A DNA stretch of 64,000 bases, taken from contig CM051511.1 of assembly GCA_028015205.1 (NCBI GenBank), positions 30,000,001-30,064,000 of the forward strand. The letters are read 5' to 3'. The DNA comes from Mytilisepta virgata (lineage: Eukaryota; Mollusca; Bivalvia; Mytilida; Mytilidae). Positions 1 through 12,319 of the stretch are shown here, piece after piece (positions within the stretch are counted from its first letter, which is position 1; every line of letters starts with the position of its first letter). The position numbers and the translations under genes are program-made. Below the pieces are notes generated by a model that ran no database searches, was not told the DNA's origin, and saw only the letters and a program-made list of their open reading frames with translations.

Positions 1-272
1 ATTAAATGAAAGATGAGATAGCATTAAACCCTTTATGGGAGTGTTATTTAAGTCTTTTTCATTTGTTAGAACGATAGTATCCGAAATGCAGCTGTGAAAG
101 CCTTGGCTAGTTCGACAGTTAAAAGAGCACATACTGACCCTGCTATCTGGTTTTTTTTACAATCCAGTCTAATTTTGCAGTTGAGCAAGCGGTCACATTT
201 TTGATAATCATATTGCATTGGCAAAGCGGATTAAAAAAAACCAGACGAATTTATAACTTTAAAATTACTTAC

Positions 273-2064
273 ACCTTTAGACGAATCACTACCATGTCCT
301 CCATAATGTCCTTTACCGTATGCATCTACAAAGCACCATGCAAGAATTTGTCATTTGGACAGATGATTATAACTGCGCACATTTAACAATGATGGCATGT
401 TCCTGTTGTGTCTTACCTAATTACATATGGATTGTCAGTGTTCCAACTACATTGTACAATGTACTGACGTATTTTATTTTCTTCAAACCCTTTTTTTTTA
501 AAATTATTTTTGAAAACCAATAACCTGGTTTAGATTTCACCTGAACCAACTTCCAGCCAATTAAAACACAGGAAGGCAAACAAGAGCAATGGCGTTTGAG
601 GAACGAACTTATCAATACTTAAGATCTAAAAAATTCTATCGTTCCAGGTTAAAGGTTTCGTTAAACCAAATAACAAAATGTTGAGAAAAAACTGCTGAAA
701 CAATGAAACTGGTTAATGATTAAGGAAAATAAACCCACTTCTTCTTACAGATATATTGTCAGTTACCATTTAAGTTAAAGTGCGTTTTCGTGTCTCAAAT
801 ATTTGAAAGTATGTCAATATATACACAAAGGCGGATCGTCATTGTTTCAACTAAAAATTGTGGAACTTCAGTGTTTCAAAATGTTAAAGGTAGCCATGAT
901 TGTATTTATTTAAACCTATTTTAAAAGTTTTGAGAATCAACTAAAACTTGTCTTAGTTAAATGTGGATTGTCGATGTCTACATTTATTACAAGTTTTCAG
1001 TTAATTAAAGGCAGACTGTTATAATATTTTCTGTTGTAGGCATCTACATAACATCATGTAACAAGTTAGCATTAAAAATATCAAATTCATTCCCTTTTAG
1101 GTGGAGTTTCGGAACTGATAAAGTTTAAGGTGTACTTTTATTATAGACTTTTCCTGATATCCGTCTCATTATTTATCGTCATGGTCGTAATATTTATCGG
1201 AGCCTCGGTGGCCGAGTGGTCTAGGTAGTTCGTCATGACTACTAATGATCACTAGCCTGTCAACGCTGAGGTTGCGAGTTCGAATCTCACCTGTGGCGGT
1301 GTGTGTTCGACTCCGATCTTAATTGACAAGGATTGCCAATTTTCCTACCGAAGGTCGGTGGTTCTCTCCGGGTACTCCAGCTTCCTCCACCAATAAAAAC
1401 TGGCCGCCGCGAAATAGCCAAATGTGCTGAAAACGGCGTAAAACCCCAACTAAACAAACAAACAAACGTAATATGTATCAGACATCTTTATACAGATGCA
1501 TCCGGTTTTATTTTTTCTGGATTTTATACTTTTACTTGTTTTACGTTATTGATTCAAGGTGGATTGGGAAACAAAATATACCACCTTATGATAACCAATC
1601 TCTACTTTGTTGGTGCGAGAGGAGAATTTTTGCATACTCTTTGTCTGTACCCACAGAGAAGTCTTTACCGTACTGAGGTCATTGCTGCCCCTTAGCATGG
1701 AACAACTATATATAATCCCTACTCTACGGATTAGCATATTTTTAGCAATATGTCTATTGTAACATCTTATTTCTGATATCGGATTTGTTAGTTAGAATAA
1801 CGTGAGTATTTCTATTTGAATTAAAAGTTGCAAGAAAGCGATGATTGCTTATCTGTAGTTTGCTCAATTGCTGTAATTATCCTCAAAAATCTGTAAACTT
1901 TTCTGGCACCTACACAATGTGAAAAATATGTAAAGTATAAAGTACAGTTATTACTTTACATTAAAGATGATTTTTTAAGTGAAAAGAATTAACTTACCGA
2001 CTTGTAGAGTCATTGATGCAACTACAAACAAAGCAACAAGAACGATAACTCTGAAAATCTTCAT
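273..2064 (-). CDS. Gly/Tyr-rich secreted peptide, copy 1 (partial: exons 1-2; exon 3 outside window)
   Basis: Exon 1 is 1998-2064 (67 nt, phase 1). It starts in the context GCCGCCATG and encodes a hydrophobic signal sequence, MKIFRVIVLVALFVVAS. It ends at a consensus donor G|GTAAGT. Exon 2 is 273-325 (53 nt): acceptor TGTAG, then D-AYGKGHYGGHGSDSSKG, then donor GT|GTAAGT. The last exon should lie a few hundred bases left of position 1, judging from the complete copy at 8670-10808. Exon 2 is identical in the two copies; exon 1 differs at two codons (V6 to T, V14 to L). Intron 1 carries a SINE that is missing in copy 2. The mature peptide is Gly-, Tyr-, His- and Lys-rich without Cys. The family name is not known to me; byssal, shell-matrix or antimicrobial roles are guesses. 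Confidence 0.85.
1200..1466 (+). mobile_element. tRNA-derived SINE, intact, in intron 1 of copy 1
   Basis: The head resembles a class II tRNA (Ser/Leu-like) with A box TGGCCGAGTGGT and B box GTTCGAATCTC. A conserved core follows (CGGTGGTTCTCTCCGGGTAC ... AAAACTGGCCGCC) and the tail is AAACAAACAAAC. It is flanked by an imperfect ~14-bp target duplication, CGTAATATTTATCG and CGTAATATGTATCA, at 1186-1199 and 1467-1480. The matching site in duplication copy 2 (near 10215) has no SINE, so it inserted after the duplication. The core looks like that of bivalve Meta-type SINEs; that subfamily assignment is from memory. Confidence 0.92.
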
Positions 2065-2119
2065 GGCGGCTGAATCTAAACCTTAAACGATGCCAGAAAT
2101 ATGATTACAGTGCAGTCAT

Positions 2120-2125
2120 TTTATA
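2120..2125 (-). promoter_or_regulatory. TATA box of peptide gene copy 1
   Basis: Reading on the minus strand, CACTATAAAATG lies about 60 bases upstream of the ATG at 2064. This predicts a transcription start near 2090-2095 and a very short 5' UTR ending in a strong Kozak context. The same box is conserved in copy 2 at 10864-10869. Confidence 0.6.
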
Positions 2126-2129
2126 GTGA

Positions 2130-3500
2130 TAATAAGAGTGGCAGATGTGAGAGACGGCTAGGAATTAGCACTCATTAAAATTAACACACAATACAATGAC
2201 ATGTGTATTTAAAATGTCAAACGCCAATACTTATGTTGTGCATGGTGTATACGTGGTATAACATGCATTTTACGCCTGTTGGGAACTATATGTTATTCTT
2301 GCAATTTATAATCGCTTTAATGTTAGTTTATTATAATGCTAATTATAGTTTTGACATAACCAGTATACAACTTAAAGTGCATCAAGGCTACAAGGTTATA
2401 CACATTCTAACATCAGGTGAGAAACATCCGATGAATCTCGAATAAAAAAATATTCTATATCAAGTATATTAAGCCACTCCAAACTAATTACTTGTTCGCC
2501 GTATAAATGACCGGTGAGAAAAAATACTTTTTTCTGCTGTTCTCATCAAGCACGGGATTTTATAACAAAAATTTTTAATCAATCGTCAGTAATCGCGATA
2601 TTTGAACACTAAAATGACCTACATAGTAACAAACGACAGGCCATTGACTATACATGTATATTTGTGGCCTCAGTTGTCTCCCAAGTCAGCGTTTTGCAAC
2701 CTAACGTTGCTATTTAATGTGATCTCAACACTACATTCATTGATCTATTTAAGGTCAAGACAATACAAGAATTATCGTCTTGCAATGACTTGAAATTTTA
2801 ACAAACATTAAATTTGATCAGGTTGGGGGCAAACCCTCAGGCGAGGGGTAACCCCTTTACTGAGTCATTTTCCTTCTCACGAGGTGAAAATTTCAATTAA
2901 AATAAATAAATTTGTCAAATTTTTACTTTTATTTAAAAGGGTAAAATGCTGATGTGCCTTTTTGAATTATGATTTCTAAAAGTTATTTTAAATGCACTTC
3001 AAAAGTATCCGTCAACTCCTCGGTTGGGGTATACCCCTCATCTGAGAGGTTTATTTCCAACTTTTTAAAGATCATATGAAACTATTTGCGAAACATATTA
3101 ATAGAACATCAGTTAAACCTGCTTTCAGTATGAAGTAATAGTAAATTGAAACATGCATGTTCGAATGGAGAGATTATTATCAAGCAATACTAAAATAGAA
3201 AGAAGCATCAAAAACACACTTAATACACTCTGGTAACTTTAAAACTTTAGACCACCACCATGTTGCTCACTGCATTTAATCATAATATAGGTTTGATTAA
3301 TATCTGAAAATGGGATGAAAAGTAGTCGTTTGTTTGAGATAATCCACTTTAATTTTAAAAAAAACTCAAAACAAAAAAATTCCGCTCGCATGTACAAAAT
3401 TATTTCGCCTGTAAAAAATTTTTTTCTGGAAAACAAAATATAGCTCTCTTGGAATCTTAAGAACATTGTCCCCAGAAAAATAGTTTTATATGTATTTTTG
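2130..3500. other. Shared upstream region of the duplicated gene, no gene seen
   Basis: This non-coding flank is conserved in both copies (compare 10870-12310). A 63-codon opening at 2602-2793 is also open in copy 2 at 11365-11556. All four differences I see between the two change an amino acid, so there is no sign of protein constraint. An 80-codon opening at 2203 is broken by a stop in copy 2. Confidence 0.6.
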
Positions 3501-3703
3501 CAGGGGACAATATTCCAAAATATTCAAACAGAAATCCTTTTAATGTATAGAAAGATCCTTTAAATGTCAAATAAATCAGTTTTCTGCATGAACGATGAAT
3601 ATTTTCGAACAAGATTGCATGATGTACGATGTACAATATCGTAGACTATTGCACGATTAATTTTGGCTATGTTATACAATAATATTGAAATATAGCAACA
3701 ATC

Positions 3704-4060
3704 AGGCAGGAGAAAACTATTGAATTCACAGAGTACGATTGGCTTCAGACAGGGAAATTTAAAACATGCAGATCGTGGTTAGGCTATGAGTACTTAAACC
3801 TTCTGAAGGAGAACTCTCTAGATCTTGTTACTGTAAATTATCGTTTTCCGACAGACGTGATGTAATTTCTCTTGCAGAAATTAACTTCTTAACTGAAATA
3901 AAAAAAGACTTAAAAGAACTGAGGCCAAATCGCAGTCAACCCTCAAATCTACTAAATGAGTGGAGAACTTGAGGTAAATATAGAACAGAATTAATAAAAA
4001 TTTATAAAGGTTATGTTACATATATCAGTTACATGCAGCTCAAATTAAAGTACTTTTTCC
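3704..4060 (+). pseudogene. Coding-like fragment of unknown family, frameshifted
   Basis: An open frame runs from about 3704 through the motif WLGYEYLNLLKENSLDLV and continues to TVNYRFPTDV near 3860. A one-base shift then lets it continue as ISLAEINFLTEIKKDLKEL and NRSQPSNLLNEWRT, followed by a stop near 3970. Beyond the stop the same frame stays readable (KYRTELIKIYKGYVTY). The amino-acid makeup is protein-like and unlike the surrounding AT-rich DNA. I do not recognise the family; a decayed transposon ORF or old gene piece are both possible. It lies in the spacer between the two duplication copies and is absent from copy 2. Confidence 0.4.
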
Positions 4061-4441
4061 TAAAATTTATAGTTCAAAAAAGATTTAAAGACAATATAAA
4101 TAAATATACTAGTTAACAAAAGAAATGATGCACTCTACTACGTTTTACGTGTACCTATATATAATCATTTTTGCTCATAAAATGTTAAAAAATAATGAGC
4201 AGTTCACCCCTTTCAAATGTTGAACGTAACACACGGATTTTGTTTTTGTTTATTTGTATGTTTTGTCTTGTTGCTTTGTTCTTAATAAGTTGCGTTTTGT
4301 GTTTGTTTTGTGTTATGACATGTTTTGTTAATATGTTTTTTTACCCAAGAATATTCCAGAATTAGTTTAAAAATTTACTTTGCATTCATCCCTTCAAACG
4401 ACTGAACTTTCATTGTTAATTTTTGCATTTGCTTTTTGCAG

Positions 4442-5218
4442 GACCCCGCTATTCATAATAAAGCCATAGACTCAATATAAATGACATTGTGTCCGGACTT
4501 ACGTTTAGTGCTAGAACGCGGAAATTCATTACCGAATTTAGTACAAAAGATGAGGGTATGTACCGAATACATGCAGTGTACAGGTGTTAACCTAGTTTGC
4601 CAAAATTAAATAAGGACGTATATTTAAACGGGGGGATTTTTTCATGATTTCTATGTCAATTATGGATGGATTCAACTAAATAAATCTCTCCATTTTCCAC
4701 TTGTTTTTGTTACAGAGTAAATTGGTCTATTAAAAATGTTCCTTTGAGACATATCCAAATTACAACCTTCCTCAGCAGTTAATTAAACCTAGATGAGTTG
4801 TAATTACAAGCGACTGAATTCTACCGAATATAGGCGACCTTAATTATTACAGTTGCCTCAATAAATAATATTAGAAGTATTTATTAATTAATTATCATTT
4901 TTATTTATCCCAAGGGAAATGTGAAAGACATTAGCTTATTTCACTTCGGTATTGCTTTAACTGTTAAACATTTTATTACTTTGAAATATTGCTTTATGAA
5001 AGAATGTGTGCATGGTATCGACAGTTTGATACATAAAGAAACAATCATGAAAATCTTTAAAAACGTCAAGGTTATAAAGTTTTGTAAAAATTCAAACCAA
5101 ACCATGTGTTGATATTATTTTTAGGATTTAGGATTGAGGATAATTCAAAGAGACATTCCAGAAGCCTTCCTCTCACCCATACGCATCAAACGTTTGCTCC
5201 ATATCACCTGTCCGTAAT
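4442..5218 (+). pseudogene. Two further coding-like islands, unknown
   Basis: After the acceptor-like TTTTTGCAG at 4441 a readable stretch follows with one in-frame stop: MTLCPDLRLVLERGNSLPNL, ending at a GTATGT donor near 4555. A second island at 5125-5218 follows ATTATTTTTAG and reads GLRIIQRDIPEAFLSPIRIK, ending in a stop. Both are on the same strand as the fragment at 3704 and could be decayed exons of one gene. Short readable pieces do occur by chance, so this is weak. Confidence 0.25.
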
Positions 5219-5229
5219 GTTTAAAGCGA

Positions 5230-8200
5230 CAAGTATGAAAGTCTATAATGACTAAGAAGCATAGTGAATGCGAACGAGGGGGGGAAATGGGAACTTACTA
5301 AAACAAAGCTATATTTGTAATTTTTCTTTCCCCATGTTTTTAAAATTTTAAATACAATTGATTCTAATTATAAAGGCCAAGCTTTTCCAAAACACTTCAG
5401 TTTGAATCGTCATATTCGTCCGGTAATGGAACTGAACATGCATATGTATAATCTGATAAATTACGAAAGTAACCGATCCCTGCAAAGGGGGCAAACCGAA
5501 ATTAAAATATCGGGTTACTTCGACAAAATGATTTGGGAAAGTGCATATTCAATAAGCAATTTGCATTTTCCAAAGGCAAGTTAAATCAAAACAATACTAT
5601 TTTGATGAAAACATGTATCTCAAATAATAACAGATTAGATCAATTTCCTTTTCTTTGCAATATCTTTAACCACTAATATTCATATAAACCGGACTTTTCC
5701 AACATAAAGACACGATTATTAGTTTGGAGGTAATTATATTCTGGACTTCTAATAGTGATAAATGAAACTTCAGTTTGCTGTCATACAGAAGGCTCCTTGT
5801 TTCCAATTTAATCAATTCAACTCTTTACCGTTTATACCCGAACGTACCACATACGGTAGTTGTCGTTTTTACATATATATGTTTTATAACGGAAAAATAC
5901 AAACATCTAAGATGTTATATGACCAAAGTATAATATATTGTCGGAAAGCTGAGAAAATGGGTTTTACGGTGGTGTCTGAATCATTTTAATATTCACTGAA
6001 TGAAAATTTATATCAAGGCTGAACTGTTGACATCAGAAAAATGCGGTAAAAAGACGGATTCATAACTTACCATCAGATTTAAATACAATGTGTTATTCCA
6101 AACTTAAGGCACTTACACAAGCCATTTTTTTTACAGACTAATCAAACCATAATTACTAATTAGCCTGATTTCTGTAAAATAATCTACTTCACTTGTTGTT
6201 AGCTAAGTATTTGCGATCTAATTAATTTTTTCAAGTTTCATAATCAACAGTTGATGTGGGTGTAAATGTGTTCATTTCGAATGACCATTTTCTGGATTTA
6301 ATTTCCAATTGAAAGATGGATATGAAGACATAAAAGTTGTTTTTCAATGGACATTTCCTTAATTTTATTCTGACGGACATGTATATATCAGAATTCAATC
6401 AACGAAATGGCAGAAAGAAAGCTCGACGCCATTTTGTGTCAGGTAAGAGTTGCTTCCCTTTGGGCAACATATCTCGACGACCTATCTTCGCTCTGAAAAA
6501 GATAGGCCAGCAATTTGAAGGCGTTTTTGGAAAATTTTTATCGACTATAATGTCTATTTCGCCGTCAAGATTAGTTTTAGTAGTTGTACAAAATGTATGG
6601 TAGTATGCAAATATAATTCTTTTATTCTGAATATTTGTTCTGTTAATCTGACTACATTTTCTCTCTTACCTTAAACATTGTAATCCCATTCAACTCCTCT
6701 ATTACAAGATGAGTACATAATTCTAATTACGCATTACTAATCCCTGTTCTTTATTTATGTAGGGTATATGTCACTGGCTGTTACATATACCTCATTATAA
6801 CGATACCTGTATACATTCTATCTGCTTCCCCTACAGTTTGTATGTGTATTTCATTCCTGCAACTCATATTAGTGTAATTTGACTAAGTATTTTTGTGATT
6901 CGTTTTGCCTGTATGTGTCCAGAGACATCTATGGATTTTTTTGTGTGTATTACAGCTTTCTTATATACATTTTCATCCTTTTTTTATCGAACTGTGAAAA
7001 AACTTCTGTTATTGCAAAATCTATGCATTATTTCACACAAAACAATTTTCACATTTGGTAATGACATTCTAGTGGTTTCAATTAATTGTTCTAACTGAAT
7101 AACAGAGACATCTTTTTAACAGAGACGCGTAGTTGAATTTAAGTTACAGAAGTCATGAAATAACATGCTTTTAAACATTCTTTAAGTTTCGAGTTACGAA
7201 TGATTGCTCAAAGCGATCCGAATACATTGTCACATGTCTAATTTCATTCGGTATGTGATGTTAAATTCAATTTTTGAGAATTTTAAAAACACGAGGGGTG
7301 GTGAAAATTTTCCTTACCCCAAATAAAATGCCCTTGTTTAAAACTTTTCACCAAGAAAAAAAAATACTGGATAATATTCATACAATGGCATGGGACGTTT
7401 TATGGAAAATTTCTCAATTGTTTAAAGTTTTATCTCATTACTAGTTTTTCAGTTACCACAATAGGTTCATTCACACCACACGGAGCAACCATTTTTTTAT
7501 TGGGTCAAAGTTCAATGCAGGTATTGATAGAACTGGTGCATGGGAAAAAATGTTACTGTAGTTGTTGCAAGTTTCATGGCAATTGGCCTCATGACTGAGT
7601 GATGGTTTTGTTCTTTTATGTTTCTTTTGTTTTCTGTCATGCTTTCTTACTCTGCCCCATGTGTGCTTGTGAGATTTAATCTATTGTTCCTGAATGTGCT
7701 TTCATGCTGTATTTATTTTGTTTTTGCTTTGCATTTTATGTTGTGATATTTTATGTGTGCTTCATTCTTATTGCATAATGTTTTTTTATCATTTTTTCAT
7801 ATGTACATAATGCTACAGAGCTCATGTTGTTTGGTTTTATTTGTATATACAAGCGACCCAAAATTATAATTTACTTAGTAAAAATACTTATTCCAGTTTT
7901 CATTGCAACATTGTAAACAAGTACAAACTACTTGCCTATAAACCTTAGAAATCCAAGAGTACTTAAGATCATCTCATACATTTCTACAAATACATTTATA
8001 TGAACTATAATTTTACTACCTGACTTGATGACTAACATGTTTAAATCTGCATTGACATGTAAAAACACTGCAAATGTAAACTTTTGTGGGAGATTATTTT
8101 TTTCTATTTTGCTTAACAGTGTGACATTATCCGACCAACAGATTAAAAACAAGGTAATTGAATATAATAGTGGTGTATTTGTGCTAAAGACGAACCAGTT

Positions 8201-8600
8201 CCAGGTAATTAAAGAATATACTCTTTTTATGACATCAAAAACCCTAAAAAGATGTTTCGTACCAGACAACAAGCAAGCATTTTTAACAAATCATAGCTAC
8301 GGATTTGAAATCTAACTAAAAATTTATAACACATTATGAAATTTTGAAAATGAAAAAAATTTCTATATCATTTATCTCTGTATTCCAATCATAAAATATT
8401 CCACCAAAGGAATGATTATACTGTTGTATACAGCAAGATCTTGAAAACTCGCCCCTTCCTGCGGCACACTCATACTGTTGTACTTATGTTATCATATTGA
8501 TGGGGAGTAGCAACCCCTCTCCCCCATTGATACTGGTCAATAGAGACGATCTCAAGTCAGAGGAAAATGGTAGACAATTCTATTTTATTCGATAAAAAAA
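5230..8600. other. Spacer between duplication copies, no gene recognised
   Basis: AT-rich DNA with scattered 60-115-codon openings (for example 5762-5989, and both strands at 7928-8315) that have no recognisable domain, start context or splice structure. A short start-like exon, MAERKLDAILCQ followed by donor GTAAGAG, sits at 6408-6443 and cannot be supported further. Nothing else was recognised. Confidence 0.5.
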
Positions 8601-8623
8601 ACAAATAGAATATCATTCCGTAA

Positions 8624-8629
8624 TTTATT
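8624..8629 (-). terminator. Polyadenylation signal of peptide gene copy 2
   Basis: AATAAA on the minus strand, about 40 bases beyond the stop codon at 8670, as expected for a short 3' UTR. Confidence 0.6.
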
Positions 8630-8669
8630 TGGTCTGTGATATTATTGTCCTACAAATTGTATATCTTTT

Positions 8670-10808
8670 CTACCCTCTGTATCCTCCTCTGGATCCATAA
8701 TACTTATGCCCTTTGTATCCCTTGGATCCATGATATCCTTTGCCACCATGCTGTTAAAATAACACATGAGATGTAAATAAGGTCAACAACGTTAGTCTAT
8801 GCTTATATGTTGTGCTCTTTTTGAGTTACATTTTCCCGAAGATCTATTGATTGAAAGGCATTAGATGGTACACGTACATGAATTTTCATTTTAGATCATT
8901 TATTATTATATTATTCCTAGTATCTGATTTTATGCTTATTATACCCTTAAACTACTGAACTGGTTGAACTGAGACATGTTGGTAATTAAATGGAAAGGTT
9001 CATGCAAACTTCTAACCAAAACCCAAATCCAATTAAATGAAATATGAGATAGCATTAAACCCTTTATGGGAGTGTTATTTAAGACTTTTTCATTTGTTAG
9101 AACGATAGTATCCGAAATGCAGCTGTGAAAGCCTTAGCTAGTTCGACAGTTAAAAGAGCACATTCTGACGCTGCTATCTAATTTTTTTACAATCCAGTCT
9201 TATTTTGCAGTTGAGCAAGCGGTCACATTTTTGGTAATCATATTGCATTGGCTGTGTTAGTGTGTGAAAGCGGATAAAAAAAAAACAGACGAATTTATAA
9301 CTTTAAAATTACTTACACCTTTAGACGAATCACTACCATGTCCTCCATAATGTCCTTTACCGTATGCATCTACAAAGCACCATGCAAGAATTTGTCATTT
9401 TGACAGATGATAATAACTGCGCACAATTAACAATGATGGCATGTTCCTGCTGTGTCTGACCTAATTACATATGGATTGTCAGTGTTCCAACTACATTGTA
9501 CAATGTACTGACGTATTTTATTTTCTTCAAACCCTTTTTTAAAATTATTTTTGAAAACCAATAACCTGGTTAAGATTTCACCTTAAACAACTTCCAGCCA
9601 ATTAAAACACAGGAAGGCAAACAAGAGCAATGGCGTCTGAGGAACGAACTTATCAATACTTAAGATCTAAACAATTCTATCGTTCCAGGTTAAAGGTTTC
9701 GTTAAACCAAATAGCCAAATTTAGAGAAAAATCTGCTGAAACAATAAAACTGGTTAATATTTAAGGAAAATAAACACACTTCTACTGACAGGTATATTGT
9801 CAGTGACTAATTAAGTTAAAGTGCGTTTTCGTGTCTCAACTATTAAAAAGTATGTCAATATATACACAAAAGCGGATCGTCATTGTTTCAACTAAAAATT
9901 GTGGAACTTCAGTGTTTCAAAATGTTAAAGGTAGCCGGGATTGTATTTATTTAAACTTATTTTAAAAGTTTTGAGAATCAACTAAAACCTGTCTTAGTTA
10001 AATGTCGATCGTCATTGTCTACATTTGTTACAAGTTTTCAGCTAATTAAAGGCAGACTGTTATAATATTTTCTGTTGTAGGCATCTACATAACATCATGT
10101 AACAAGTTAGCATTAAAAATATTGAAATCATTCCCATTAGGTGGAGTGTCAGAACTGATAAAGTTTAAGGTGTACTTTTATTATAGACTTTTATGGATAT
10201 CCGTTTTATTATTTATCGGCATGCACATCTTTATTCAGATGCATCCGCTTTTATTTTTTCTGGATTTTATACTTTAACTTCTTTTAAATTATTGATTCAA
10301 GGTGGATTGGGAAACAAAATATACCACCTTATGATAACCAATCTCTAGTTTGTTGGAGCGAAAGGAGAATTTTTAGCATACTCTTTGTCTGTACCCACAG
10401 AGAAGTCTTTACCGTACTGAGGTCATTGCTGCCCCTTAGCATGGTACATCTACATATAATCCCTACTCTACGGATTAGCATACTTTTAACAATATTTCTA
10501 TTGTAACATCTTATTTCTGATATGGGATTTGTTAGTTAAAATAAGGTGAGTATTTGTATTTGAATTAAAAGTTGCAAGAAAGCGATGATTGTTTATCTGT
10601 AGTTTGCTCAATTGCTGTAATTATCCTCAACAATCTGTAAACTTTTTTGGCACGTACACAATGTGAAAAATATGTAAAGTATAAAGTACAGTTATTACTT
10701 TATATTAAAGATGAATTTTTTAGTGAAAAGAATTAACTTACCGACTTGTAGAGTCATTGATGCAACTAGAAACAAAGCAACAAGAACGATAGTTCTGAAA
10801 ATCTTCAT
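8670..10808 (-). CDS. Gly/Tyr-rich secreted small peptide, copy 2 (complete, 3 exons, 66 aa)
   Basis: Exons are 10742-10808 (67 nt), 9317-9369 (53 nt) and 8670-8750 (81 nt, ending in TAG). They sum to 201 nt, and phases match at both joins (phase 1, then phase 0). Donors are GTAAGT twice; acceptors are TGTAG and TTAACAG. Residues 1-24 form a signal peptide (MKIFRTIVLVALFLVAS ... VDA). The mature part is about 42 residues with 16 Gly, 7 Tyr, 5 His, 6 Lys, 2 Arg and no Cys, in GYKG, GYHG, KYYG and GGYRG patterns. It is strongly basic, probably unstructured and exported. Gly/Tyr/Lys richness recalls mussel adhesive or shell-matrix peptides and also some Gly/His-rich antimicrobial peptides; neither is proven. 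It has a TATA box, a strong Kozak start and a polyA signal, and a tandem paralogue at 273-2064. Confidence 0.9.
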
Positions 10809-12310
10809 GGCGGCTGAATCTAAACCTTAAACGATGCCAGAAATATGATTACAGTGCAGTAATTTTATAGTGATAATAAGAGTGGCAGATGTGAGAGACG
10901 GCTAGGAATTAGCACTCATTAAAATTAACACACAATACAGTGACATGTGTATTTAAAATGTCAAACGCCAATACTTATGTTGTGCATGGTGTATACGTGG
11001 TATAACATGCATTTTACGCCTGTTGGGAACTATATGTTATTCTTGTAATTTATAATCGCTTTAATGTTAGTTTATTATAATGCTAATTATAGTTTTGACG
11101 TAACCAGTGTACAACTTAAAGTGCATCAAGGCTACAAGGTTATACACATTCTAACATCAGGTGAGAAACCTCAGATGAATCTCGAATAAACATATATTCT
11201 ATATCATATATATTAAGCCACTCCAAACTAATTACTTGTTCGCCGTATAAGTGACCCGTGAGAAAAAATACTTTTTTTCTGCTGCTCTCATCAAGCACGG
11301 GATTTTATAACAAAATTTTTTAATCAGTTGAGCGTTTGAATGAAGCCGTCAGTAATCGAGATATTTGAACACTAAAATGACCTACATATTAACAAACGAC
11401 AGGCCATTGATTATACATGTATATTTGTGGCCTCAGTTGTCTCCCAAGTCAGCGTTTTGCAACCTAACGTTGCTATTTAATGTGATCTCAACACTACATT
11501 CATTGATCTATTTAAGGTCAAGACAATACAAGAATTTTCGTCTTGCAATGATTTGAAATTTTAACAAACATTAAATTTGAACAGGTTGGCGGCAAACCCT
11601 CAGGCGAGGGGTAACCCCTTTACTGAGTCATTTTCCTTCTCACGAGGTGAAAATTTCAATTGAAATAAATAAATTTGTCAAATTTTTACTTTTATTTAAA
11701 AGGGTAAAATGCTGATGTGCCTTTTTCAATTATGATTTCTAAAGTTCTTTTAAATGCACTTCAAAAGTATCCGTCAACTCCTCGGTTGGGGTATACCCCT
11801 CATCTGAGAGGTTTATTTCCAACTTTTTAAAGATCATATGAAACTATTTGCGAAACATATTAATAGAATATCAGTTAAGCCAGCTTTCAGTATGAAGTAA
11901 TAGTAAATTGAAACATGCATGTTTGAATGGAGAGATTATTATCAAGCAATATTAAAATAGAAAGAAACATCACAAATACACTTAATACACTCTGGTAACT
12001 TTAAAACTATAGACCACCACCATGTTGCTCACTGCATTTAATCATAATATAGGTTTGATTAATAGCTGAAAATGGGATGAAAAGTAGTCGTTTGTTTTAG
12101 ATAATCCACTTTAATTTTAAAACATTCAAAACAAAAAATTTTCGCTCGCATCTACAAAATTATTTCGCCTGTAAAAAATTTTTCTGAAAAACAAAATATA
12201 GGTCCCTTGGAATCCTAAGAACAAGTAATTGATTCGGCATAACCTTAAAGACTTATTTCATCACCATTAAAAAAAACTGTCCCCAGAAAAATAATTTTAT
12301 ATGTATTTTA
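9033..12310. repeat. Copy 2 of the ~9 kb tandem duplication
   Basis: Aligns with 1-3500. It lacks the SINE at 1200-1466. It has about 60 extra bases near 12225-12285 relative to copy 1. Homology stops where the LINE remnant begins (~12310). Confidence 0.95.
10864..10869 (-). promoter_or_regulatory. TATA box of peptide gene copy 2
   Basis: TATAAA on the minus strand, about 56-60 bases upstream of the ATG at 10808. The position matches that in copy 1. Confidence 0.6.
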
Positions 12311-12319
12311 TATTTTCCA

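Larger units (their letters stand above)
1..3500. repeat. Copy 1 of a ~9 kb tandem segmental duplication
   Basis: This stretch aligns almost base for base with 9033-12310. Differences are scattered substitutions, a SINE present only here (1200-1466) and small indels. Both copies carry the first exons and promoter of the same small secreted-peptide gene. The alignment starts before position 1, so copy 1 extends off the left edge, and it fades near 3500. The gene start codons are 8744 bases apart, which gives the unit size. Identity is roughly 95 percent by eye, not computed. Confidence 0.95.

Noticed and set aside
1205..1300. Functional tRNA gene
   Set aside because: A and B boxes are present, but the sequence continues into a SINE core and tail with target duplications and cannot form a full acceptor stem.
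2602..2793. 63-codon frame open in both duplication copies (also 11365-11556)
   Set aside because: All four differences seen between copies change the amino acid; conservation is explained by recent duplication.
7928..8315. Overlapping ~100-codon ORFs on both strands
   Set aside because: No domain, no splice context, AT-rich composition; chance openings.
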